A stretch of 14,011 nucleotides of DNA from a bacterium (GTDB taxonomy: Bacteria; Atribacterota; Phoenicimicrobiia; Phoenicimicrobiales; Phoenicimicrobiaceae): assembly GCA_018819665.1 (NCBI GenBank), contig JAHJOY010000228.1, positions 1-14,011 on the forward strand, read 5' to 3'. A model generated the notes under the pieces. The model saw only the letters and a list, made by a program, of their open reading frames with translations, searched no databases and was not told the origin of the DNA. A program made the translations under genes and the position numbers. The number at the start of each line of letters is the position of its first letter. The stretch's first letter is position 1. Positions 1 through 5,840 of this stretch are shown here, in pieces.

Positions 1-259
1 AGAAATATTTAATTATCATCCCCCTATCTTTACCGGTTTAGATAATTTATATATCCAAAAATTTATGCAAGTTGCAGGAGTGAAAGAGGCGATAATTGTA
101 AAATACTGTACCGATGGAGGGACCATTATTCCTGAAAAGAAGGTACCCTTTATTATATTTGGACCTGGCGATATTGCCCAGGCCCATCAAAACGATGAAT
201 ATATTGAATTGGAATCTCTTTATCGGGCAGTTGATACTTTTGTTGAATTCCTAACGTGA
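1..259 (+). CDS. M20-family metallohydrolase (ArgE/DapE-like), C-terminal fragment
   Basis: This is the last 85 codons of a gene that begins outside the window. The frame is open from position 2, and the Met at 65 is internal. The segment around FGPGDIAQAHQNDEYI is the typical end of M20 peptidases and deacylases (acetylornithine deacetylase, succinyl-diaminopimelate desuccinylase and relatives), in which the His of the QAH motif is a conserved metal ligand. An upstream TDGGTI segment is the TD(G/A)G motif of the same family. These enzymes hydrolyse amide bonds with a two-metal centre in the cytoplasm. Purine-degradation loci often carry an M20 enzyme called YgeY, but the visible tail looks closer to ArgE/DapE than to my memory of YgeY, so no symbol is given. 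The TGA stop lies inside a palindromic repeat (257-279). Family is secure; substrate is not. Confidence 0.8.
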   Translation, partial: EIFNYHPPIFTGLDNLYIQKFMQVAGVKEAIIVKYCTDGGTIIPEKKVPFIIFGPGDIAQAHQNDEYIELESLYRAVDTFVEFLT

Positions 260-279
260 CAAGGAACCGTGCCCTGTCA
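257..279 (+). repeat. palindromic repeat, AACCGT family, copy 1
   Basis: TGACA (257-261) and TGTCA (275-279) flank a core reading AGGAACCGTGCCC. The same core, slightly changed, recurs at 2050-2074 and, reverse-complemented, at 8633-8655. The first three bases are the stop codon of the upstream gene. This is the most diverged of the three copies and has the shortest stem (5 bp). Confidence 0.7.
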
Positions 280-283
280 TGCA

Positions 284-318
284 AGTTTCAGGTTACAAGT
301 TACAAGTTGCGAGTTTAC
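284..318 (+). repeat. degenerate heptamer tandem repeat
   Basis: Five consecutive 7-nt units can be read: AGTTTCA, GGTTACA, AGTTACA, AGTTGCG, AGTTTAC. It resembles in kind the octamer arrays at 10141-10188 and 10333-10404, which also consist of short AT-rich units with a GTT/AAC core. Confidence 0.6.
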
Positions 319-343
319 AGAATAGAAGTCAGGAGCAGAATTT

Positions 344-370
344 GTATCTCGTATCTCGTGAATCGTATCT
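344..370 (+). repeat. 27-nt dispersed repeat, copy A
   Basis: These 27 bases are the exact reverse complement of 10192-10218. Within the block, GTATCTC is iterated and followed by GTGAATCGTATCT. In both places a weakly similar AGAAG(T/C)CAG motif lies just before it (326-333 here), so the shared region is longer than the exact match. Confidence 0.85.
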
Positions 371-434
371 TGTATATTAGCGTAGAGAGAAGATGATAAA
401 TAACGTATGATATGTAATGATTTATTTTATTAAT

Positions 435-521
435 GTAGGACAGGCGTCTCGCCTGTCTACTGTGTAAGGTAGGGGTTCGATTCATCGAACCCGTTTCGGG
501 TCGGATAAATCCGACCCCTAC
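435..521. repeat. cluster of three GC-rich hairpins bounded by GTAG/CTAC
   Basis: Three short palindromes lie side by side. GACAGGCG/CGCCTGTC (439-446 with 450-457) has a 3-nt loop and is framed by GTAG (435) and CTAC (460). GGGTTCGA/TCGAACCC (473-480 with 485-492) has a TTCA loop. GGGTCGGA/TCCGACCC (498-505 with 510-517) has a TAAA loop. The last two are together enclosed by GTAGGGGT (469-476) and ACCCCTAC (514-521), which are also complementary and would compete with the hairpins. The palindrome at 10064-10118 has the same GTAG...CTAC frame with a different stem sequence. Confidence 0.8.
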
Positions 522-522
522 A

Positions 523-556
523 GCTAACGACTATTCACTATTCACTAACGACTAAA
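523..556 (+). repeat. leader repeat GCTAACGACTATTCAC...CTAACGACTAAA, copy A
   Basis: The block starts with GCTAACGACTATTCAC and ends with ACTAACGACTAAA (544-556), with a duplicated TATTCAC heptamer in between. A version with only one heptamer is at 10304-10330, and the terminal ACTAACGACTAAA occurs again, inverted, at 10046-10058. Here the end of the repeat runs directly into AAAAGGAGG, the Shine-Dalgarno of the PLP gene, as it also does before ktrA. Confidence 0.8.
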
Positions 557-572
557 AAAAGGAGGAGAAAGA

Positions 573-2039
573 ATGATCGATTTAACTATTCATGAAGAAC
601 AACTTAAGAGAACCATAGAAAGAGCCAGAGAAAAAAATATTATCATCCCCACTTTTGAACAGATGAAAAATCCAGAACTTATTCCCGATAAAATCAAAGA
701 TAACTTGAAGGATATAGGATTGTGGGATATTAATTCTTATAATCTTTTTCGGATTACCTGGAAGAATGAACCGGTAAAAAAAGGAGGTCAATTCGATGGA
801 GTTAATTTTGTAGAATTACCCCCTGAATTAACCGGAGTAAAAGCCAGAATATTCGCTTTAGTGGGTAAATGGTTTCCTACCGGAGCTCATAAAGTCGGAG
901 CTACTTTTGGGTGTCTGGTCCCCAGATTAGTGACCGGCCAATTTGACCCTACTTCCCAGAAAGCAGTCTGGCCTTCTACCGGCAATTACTGTCGGGGTGG
1001 GGCTTATAATGCCGACCTGCTTTCCTGCGAGTCAATTGCTATTCTACCGGAAGGGATGAGTAGAGAGCGCTTTGATTGGTTATCCAAAGTAGCCGGAGAA
1101 GTAATTGCTACTCCTGGAACTGAGAGTAATGTAAAAGAAATTTTCGATAAGACCTGGGAATTAAAGAAGACCAGAGATAATGTAGTAATATTTAATCAGT
1201 TTGATGAATTTGGTAATCATCTCTGGCATTATGAGGTTACCGGTCATGCCATGGAAGAGGTCTTATCTCAAGTAATGAATTCAAAAGATAATTATGCAGG
1301 AGTGGTTCTGACTACCGGTTCCGCTGGTACTTTAGGTTGTGGAGATTATATGAAAGAAAAATTCCCTACCAGTAAGATAGCTGCCGGTGAAGCCTTACAA
1401 TGTCCCACACTTCTGGCTAATGGTTTTGGTGCTCATCGCATTGAGGGGATAGGAGATAAACATGTCCCCTGGATTCATAATGCAAAAAATACTGATATGG
1501 TTATTGCGGTAGACGATAACAATAGTATGGGGATAATCCGTCTATTCAACGAACCTATTGGTCAGAAATATTTGAGTAAAAAAGGTGTTCCTGCAGAAAT
1601 AATTGAAAAATTACCTCTAATGGGAATCTCCAGTGTGGCTAATATGATTATGGCGATAAAGTTTGCTAAATATTATGAACTTACCGAAAAAGATATAGTC
1701 TTAACTGTTTTTACTGATTCTATGGAAATGTATGGTTCCCGATTAAAAGAACTGGAAGAAGAATTTGGTCCTTATAATGAAACTGATGCAGCCATCGATT
1801 TTCATCGTAACTTACAGGCACTTACTACTGATTATATGCAAGAATTAACCTATCAGGATAGAAAAAGAATCCATAACCTCAAATACTTTACCTGGATAGA
1901 ACAACAGGGAAAAGACTTAGAGGAGTTAGATGCTCAATGGTATGATTATGAGAATTACTGGGGCGGTATTCACCAACAGACAAGTAAGATAGATAAATTA
2001 ATTAGAGAGTTTAACGAGAGAACTGGTCTGTTGAAATAG
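573..2039 (+). CDS. fold-type-II PLP-dependent enzyme (TrpB/cysteine-synthase-like), substrate unknown
   Basis: A 488-residue cytoplasmic enzyme of the tryptophan synthase beta superfamily. TGAHKVGA (103-110) contains the probable Schiff-base lysine K107, comparable to the TGSHKxN motif of TrpB. PSTGNYCRG (134-142) matches the Asn loop that contacts the cofactor. TTGSAGTLG (247-255) is the Gly/Ser-rich loop that holds the PLP phosphate. The C-terminal half (about 300-488) is longer than in classical members and may be a family-specific extension. GGAGG at 561-565 lies 7 nt before the ATG. The gene stands between an M20 hydrolase and xdhABC, the sort of place where purine clusters can carry the diaminopropionate ammonia-lyase YgeX, but it is longer and does not resemble YgeX in motifs. 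A beta-elimination or lyase role on a purine-ring fragment is inference only. The fold assignment is strong. Confidence 0.85.
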   Translation: MIDLTIHEEQLKRTIERAREKNIIIPTFEQMKNPELIPDKIKDNLKDIGLWDINSYNLFRITWKNEPVKKGGQFDGVNFVELPPELTGVKARIFALVGKWFPTGAHKVGATFGCLVPRLVTGQFDPTSQKAVWPSTGNYCRGGAYNADLLSCESIAILPEGMSRERFDWLSKVAGEVIATPGTESNVKEIFDKTWELKKTRDNVVIFNQFDEFGNHLWHYEVTGHAMEEVLSQVMNSKDNYAGVVLTTGSAGTLGCGDYMKEKFPTSKIAAGEALQCPTLLANGFGAHRIEGIGDKHVPWIHNAKNTDMVIAVDDNNSMGIIRLFNEPIGQKYLSKKGVPAEIIEKLPLMGISSVANMIMAIKFAKYYELTEKDIVLTVFTDSMEMYGSRLKELEEEFGPYNETDAAIDFHRNLQALTTDYMQELTYQDRKRIHNLKYFTWIEQQGKDLEELDAQWYDYENYWGGIHQQTSKIDKLIREFNERTGLLK

Positions 2040-2045
2040 GATAAA

Positions 2046-2078
2046 TTTTGTGACAGAGAACCGTCCCCTGTCACAAAA
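2046..2078 (+). repeat. palindromic repeat, AACCGT family, copy 2
   Basis: An 11-bp perfect stem TTTTGTGACAG (2046-2056) / CTGTCACAAAA (2068-2078) encloses AGAACCGTCCC. The core is shared with copies at 257-279 and 8633-8655. It fills most of the 54-nt gap between the PLP gene and xdhA and ends 2 nt before the GAGAGG ribosome binding site of xdhA (2081-2086). The flanking T and A runs make it look like a terminator from either side, but reading into xdhA is expected from the operon arrangement. Confidence 0.85.
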
Positions 2079-2093
2079 AAGAGAGGCGAAGAA

Positions 2094-4394
2094 ATGGTTT
2101 ATAGTAAAGTTAATAAACCGATAATACGAGTCGATGCCTACGAAAAGGTTATCGGCAAAGCTAAATTTGCTGCTGACCTTTACTTCCCCAACATGCTTTA
2201 TGGTAAAGTTTTACGAAGCAAATATCCTTATGCCCGAATCGTGAAGATAGACATCGAAAAAGCTCTAACCTGTCCGGGCGTTGAAGCAGTTATAACGGCA
2301 GATGATATTCCTAATAATGAATTTGGAGTAATTGTTCAAAATCAACAGGTTTTAGCTCGACAACAGGTTTTGTATATCGGTGATGGCATTGCTGTCGTTG
2401 CTGCCGAAACTAAAGAAGCAGCTGCAAAGGCCCTGGGATTAATTAAAGTAGAATATGAAGAATTACCGGGTATTTTTGACCCGGAGGAAGCAGCAAAAAA
2501 AGGCGCTCCCTTAGTCCATTCAGAGTTAGAAAATAATCAGGTGGTTCATCATCGATTGAGAAAAGGGGATACAGAAAGAGGTTTCGCCCAGGCGGAGGTA
2601 ATACTAGAAAGAGAATATACCACTCAATTTGTAGAACACGCTTATATTGAACCTGAGTCACTCGTGGCAGTGCCCTATGAACATAATACTTTAGTCACTA
2701 TCTATGGTTCGATTCAGAATCCTTTTTCCTGCCGGAATGCCGTAGCAAGTGTGCTTAAGGTACCCTTGAACAAAGTGAGAATAATTCAGAATCATATGGG
2801 TGGATCATTTGGGGGTAAAGATGAAGTTATGTCTTCTATGGCTGCCCGGGCTGCCCTCTTAGCGTTAAAAACTAATCGACCGGTTAAAATGGTTAATACC
2901 AGAGATGAATCAATTCTCGAAAGTTATAAACGCCATCCTTATAAAATGAAATATAAGGTAGGTGCTACCAAAGAAGGTAAGCTGGCAGCAATGGAAATTA
3001 AGTGTTTAGCCGATAGCGGAGCTTATGCCTGCCAGACTCCTTTTGTTACCTGGCGTTCAGTTGTCCAGGCAACCGGTCCCTATGAATTACCTAATGTGAA
3101 GACAGATACTTATGGATATTACACCAATAATGTGTATACCGGGGCGATGAGAGGTTATGGTTCACCACAGATTATCTTTGCCCAGGAATCATTAATGGAT
3201 GAACTGGCCGAAGAACTAAAGATGACCCCCATGGAATTACGTTTAAAAAACATATATCACAATAATTCTATTACTGCCAGCGGACAGAAATTAGATAATC
3301 ACCAGGTGAGTCTGGAAGAGGTAATTAACAAAGCTGTTGAAGCCAGCAATTATAAAGATAAATACAGAGAATACAGCAAACCCCAATCAGGAGATAAAAA
3401 AAGAGGAATCGGTATGGCTATCAGTTTTCGAGGCTGTAGTCTGGGAGCTGAGGCAACCGATGCCGCCGGAGCCATAGTTGCTATTCAGCGTGATGGGAGT
3501 ATCTTAATCTCCTGTGGATTGGCTGAAAATGGTGAAGGCTTAAAGACTGTTTTTACCCAGATAGCTGCTGAAGAATTGGGTGTGGATATTAGAAGGATTA
3601 ACTATATGGAAGTTGATACTTCGGTATCTCCTGAGAGTGGGGCTACTGTTGCCTCTCGAAGTACCATACTAGGGGGTAATGCAGTGAAAAATGCTGCTCA
3701 TCAATTAAAAGAGACCCTTGCTGAAATAGTTGCAGCTGAATTTAAAATTAAAACAAATAATTTGGATTTTAAAAATGAGAATATATATGAGAAAAATAAA
3801 AATCAAAAGATTATTTCTTTTGACGAGGCTATAACTTTAGCTAATCAGCAGGGAATATTTTTATCTGTTTACGGTTGGTACAAAGCCCCTGATATTTCCT
3901 GGGACGAAGAAAACGGTCAGGGCAGACCATATTTTACCTATGTTTATGGTTGTCAGATAGCTGAAGTGGAAGTTGATACAGCTACCGGTCAGATAGAAGT
4001 ATTAAAGATGACCGCTGCCCATGACGTGGGTAGAGCCATTAATCCTGCTTGCCTTAAAGGGCAGATCTACGGTGGGGTAATGATGGGATTGGGTTATGGT
4101 ATTATGGAAGAAGTAGAAACCGCAAATGGCTACATTAAAAATACTAACTTTGATGAATACTTGATTCCTACAGTAAAAGATATGCCAGAAATTATTCCGG
4201 TTATTGTAGAAAATCCCGACCCTCATGGTCCTTACGGTGCTAAATCTATCGGTGAGCCAACTTTAGAACTGGGTGCACCTGCCATTGCCAATGCAGTAGC
4301 TCAGGCAACCGGAAAAAGAATCAGACATTTACCCCTTAATCTAGAACGGGTCTTACTGGGACATTCTTTAAGTAAAGGGGGAACAAAGAAATGA
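2094..4394 (+). CDS. xdhA: xanthine dehydrogenase, molybdenum-binding subunit
   Basis: A 766-residue subunit that hydroxylates hypoxanthine/xanthine at the molybdopterin centre. The N-terminal hammerhead domain (about 1-135) precedes the cofactor-binding domains. EHAYIEPE (181-188) holds a Glu at the place of the purine-binding Glu of xanthine oxidoreductases. GGSFGGK (236-242) is the cofactor-binding glycine loop; most relatives have GGGFGGK. AMRGYG (351-356) is the MRGFG-type loop. GAKSIGEP (715-722) contains E721, the expected catalytic base. The length is close to E. coli XdhA (about 750). The stop overlaps the start of xdhB by 4 bp (ATGA), and the order Mo-FAD-FeS matches E. coli xdhABC. 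No insertion chaperone or cofactor-sulfuration gene is visible. Nicotinate or another N-heterocycle is an alternative substrate, but the neighbouring purine deaminases favour xanthine. Confidence 0.92.
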   Translation: MVYSKVNKPIIRVDAYEKVIGKAKFAADLYFPNMLYGKVLRSKYPYARIVKIDIEKALTCPGVEAVITADDIPNNEFGVIVQNQQVLARQQVLYIGDGIAVVAAETKEAAAKALGLIKVEYEELPGIFDPEEAAKKGAPLVHSELENNQVVHHRLRKGDTERGFAQAEVILEREYTTQFVEHAYIEPESLVAVPYEHNTLVTIYGSIQNPFSCRNAVASVLKVPLNKVRIIQNHMGGSFGGKDEVMSSMAARAALLALKTNRPVKMVNTRDESILESYKRHPYKMKYKVGATKEGKLAAMEIKCLADSGAYACQTPFVTWRSVVQATGPYELPNVKTDTYGYYTNNVYTGAMRGYGSPQIIFAQESLMDELAEELKMTPMELRLKNIYHNNSITASGQKLDNHQVSLEEVINKAVEASNYKDKYREYSKPQSGDKKRGIGMAISFRGCSLGAEATDAAGAIVAIQRDGSILISCGLAENGEGLKTVFTQIAAEELGVDIRRINYMEVDTSVSPESGATVASRSTILGGNAVKNAAHQLKETLAEIVAAEFKIKTNNLDFKNENIYEKNKNQKIISFDEAITLANQQGIFLSVYGWYKAPDISWDEENGQGRPYFTYVYGCQIAEVEVDTATGQIEVLKMTAAHDVGRAINPACLKGQIYGGVMMGLGYGIMEEVETANGYIKNTNFDEYLIPTVKDMPEIIPVIVENPDPHGPYGAKSIGEPTLELGAPAIANAVAQATGKRIRHLPLNLERVLLGHSLSKGGTKK

Positions 4395-5269
4395 TATCCT
4401 ACGAATTTTTAACCACCCAAAAAATAGAAGAGGCCCTAAATTACTTAGATAAATTTAGTAAAGTTCATATATTAGCCGGAGGGACAGATTTGTTGGTTAA
4501 CCTTTATAAAGAGAGCCCTCGCTTACCAGACTTTGATTACCTCTTAGACATAAGCAACATCCCAGAATTAAAAATTATTAATTCAATTAATAAATTTATA
4601 GAGATAGGGCCACTGGTGACCCATTCCCGCTTGATTAATGAGCCGCTCATCAAAAATAATTTTCCTGTATTAATGGAAGCAGCTTACACTATTGGTTCAA
4701 CCCAGATTCGTAATCGTGGCACTATCGGAGGCAATATTGTGAATGCCTCACCGGCAGCAGATCTTTTACCCCCTCTAATCGCCTTAAGGGCTGAGGTAGA
4801 ATTAACTTCCAGGAAAGGCAAAAGAGTATTGCCCTTGGAAGAATTTTTAGCCGGTCCCTATAAGACCAAATTGCAAGCCAATGAACTATTAACCAAAATA
4901 AAAATTCCTCTACTTAGTGATAATTATTATACCGATTTTCAAAAAATCGGTCGGAGAAAAGCCCTGTCTATTGCCAGATTGAGTCTTGCCCTGGTTACAA
5001 AAATAGATGAAGAAGGTATTTTCCAAGATACCAGAGTTGTTCCCGGGTCTGCCACCCCTTATCCCCAATCCTTGCCTGTGACAGAAGAAGCTATTAATGG
5101 TATTTCAATATTTCAAATTAATTTAGAGGAGATTGGTAAAATAACCAGTAACGAAATGGTCTCCATCACCGGGGAAAGATGGTCCACTCCCTACAAAAAA
5201 CCGACCATTGCTGTCCTGATTAAGAGAGCACTGGAAAGAATTATCAAGGAGGCAAAAACCAATGAGTAA
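4391..5269 (+). CDS. xdhB: xanthine dehydrogenase, FAD-binding subunit
   Basis: A 292-residue flavoprotein subunit that passes electrons from the iron-sulfur subunit to an acceptor such as NAD+. AGGTDL (29-34) is the N-terminal FAD-binding motif of the vanillyl-alcohol-oxidase-type domain. TIGGNIVNASPAADLLP (111-127) is the second FAD loop, including the NxxPxxD stretch typical of this subunit. The CO-dehydrogenase flavoprotein C-terminal domain covers about residues 180-285. The length is as expected (E. coli XdhB about 292). The start is set by AAGGGGG at 4375-4381 inside xdhA; the ATG overlaps the xdhA stop, so translation is probably coupled. The 3' end overlaps xdhC by 8 bp. Confidence 0.92.
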   Translation: MISYEFLTTQKIEEALNYLDKFSKVHILAGGTDLLVNLYKESPRLPDFDYLLDISNIPELKIINSINKFIEIGPLVTHSRLINEPLIKNNFPVLMEAAYTIGSTQIRNRGTIGGNIVNASPAADLLPPLIALRAEVELTSRKGKRVLPLEEFLAGPYKTKLQANELLTKIKIPLLSDNYYTDFQKIGRRKALSIARLSLALVTKIDEEGIFQDTRVVPGSATPYPQSLPVTEEAINGISIFQINLEEIGKITSNEMVSITGERWSTPYKKPTIAVLIKRALERIIKEAKTNE

Positions 5270-5723
5270 GGTTACAGTAACTTTCATTGTTAACGGTAAG
5301 GAAGTAACTTTAAAAGTGGGTCCCAAAGAGCGTTTAATTGATACTTTAAGGGAGCAATTAAAATTAACCGGGACCAAAGAAGGGTGCGGTATCGGTGAAT
5401 GTGGGGCTTGTACGGTTATCCTTGACGGAAAAGCAGTTTCTTCCTGTCTGATTCTTACCGGACAGATTGGAGGGAGTGAAGTATTGACTATTGAAGGGCT
5501 GGAAGTAGATGGGAAGCTTGATTCTTTACAGAAAGCCTTTATCGATTGTCATGCCATACAATGTGGTTTTTGTACACCGGGGATGTTGATGTCTGCCAAG
5601 GCCTTACTTATACATAATCCTCATCCCAACCGAGAAGAGATTAAAACTGCCTTAGAGGGCAATCTCTGCCGATGTACCGGTTACGAACAGATTATCGAAG
5701 CGATTGAAAGTGTAGCTAAATAA
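5262..5723 (+). CDS. xdhC: xanthine dehydrogenase, 2x[2Fe-2S] subunit
   Basis: A 153-residue iron-sulfur subunit that carries electrons from molybdenum to FAD. The plant-type ferredoxin domain binds one cluster through C42, C47, C50 and C62 (CGIGECGAC then SSC). The all-helical domain binds the second through C101, C104, C136 and C138 (CGFC and CRC). All eight ligands are present, so the subunit looks functional. AAGGAGG (5248-5254) inside xdhB serves the ATG. The symbol follows E. coli xdhABC usage; in other nomenclatures XdhC is the insertion chaperone, which this is not. A large perfect palindrome begins 8 nt after the stop. Confidence 0.93.
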   Translation: MSKVTVTFIVNGKEVTLKVGPKERLIDTLREQLKLTGTKEGCGIGECGACTVILDGKAVSSCLILTGQIGGSEVLTIEGLEVDGKLDSLQKAFIDCHAIQCGFCTPGMLMSAKALLIHNPHPNREEIKTALEGNLCRCTGYEQIIEAIESVAK

Positions 5724-5731
5724 ATATAAAT

Positions 5732-5816
5732 AGGGGTCAGGTCTTCACATTTGACATAACATTTTTGGCTATCTTATTTAAGGGTAAGTTATGTCAAATG
5801 TGAAGACCTGACCCCT
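5732..5816. repeat. perfect 29-bp inverted repeat, GGGGTCAGG family, copy 1
   Basis: The left arm 5732-5760 and right arm 5788-5816 are exact reverse complements over 29 bp, separated by a 27-nt AT-rich loop. The arms start AGGGGTCAGG and end CCTGACCCCT. A related but shorter element lies at 7200-7266; both arms differ between the two copies yet stay perfectly paired within each copy. It occupies most of the 117-nt gap between xdhC and the deaminase gene. As RNA it would form a very stable hairpin. No T-run follows, so a simple intrinsic terminator is not supported. Confidence 0.95.
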
Positions 5817-5829
5817 CTAAAAAGAGGGG
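5812..5829 (+). promoter_or_regulatory. possible Shine-Dalgarno-sequestering hairpin
   Basis: CCCCTCT (5812-5818) is exactly complementary to AGAGGGG (5823-5829) across a 4-nt A loop. The second half overlaps the ribosome binding site GGGGAG (5826-5831) of the next gene, 9 nt before its ATG. The first five bases are also the foot of the 29-bp palindrome, so the two structures cannot form together. A regulatory role is inference from complementarity only. Confidence 0.35.
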
Positions 5830-5840
5830 AGATTTTTTAA

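Larger units (their letters stand above)
260..572. other. 313-bp intergenic mosaic of short repeats
   Basis: No coding potential was recognised here. The stretch holds, in order, the AACCGT-family palindrome, a run of degenerate heptamers (284-318), a block repeated in opposite orientation before ktrA (344-370), an AT-rich piece (371-434), a set of GC-rich palindromes (435-521) and a TTCACTA/ACGACTA repeat (523-556) that leads straight into the ribosome binding site of the PLP gene. A promoter for the downstream operon may lie in 371-434, but I see no -35/-10 pair I would defend. Confidence 0.7.

Noticed and set aside
469..521. tRNA-like cloverleaf (outer stem with inner hairpins)
   Set aside because: It is only 53 nt, lacks an anticodon arm of the right size, a T-loop and conserved D-loop bases, and the outer stem shares bases with the inner hairpins.
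573..2039. Assignment of the PLP enzyme as YgeX (diaminopropionate ammonia-lyase) or TrpB
   Set aside because: Motifs around the lysine (TGAHKVGA) and the length of 488 residues fit neither; only the fold is shared.
2046..2092. Intrinsic terminator separating the PLP gene from xdhA
   Set aside because: The hairpin is followed by A rather than T in the + direction and belongs to a dispersed repeat family; same-direction genes follow immediately with a ribosome site.
2094..5723. Selenium-dependent xanthine dehydrogenase of the fused type
   Set aside because: The enzyme here has three separate subunits as in E. coli XdhABC; no in-frame TGA or selenocysteine insertion element is seen. A labile selenium cofactor cannot be excluded.
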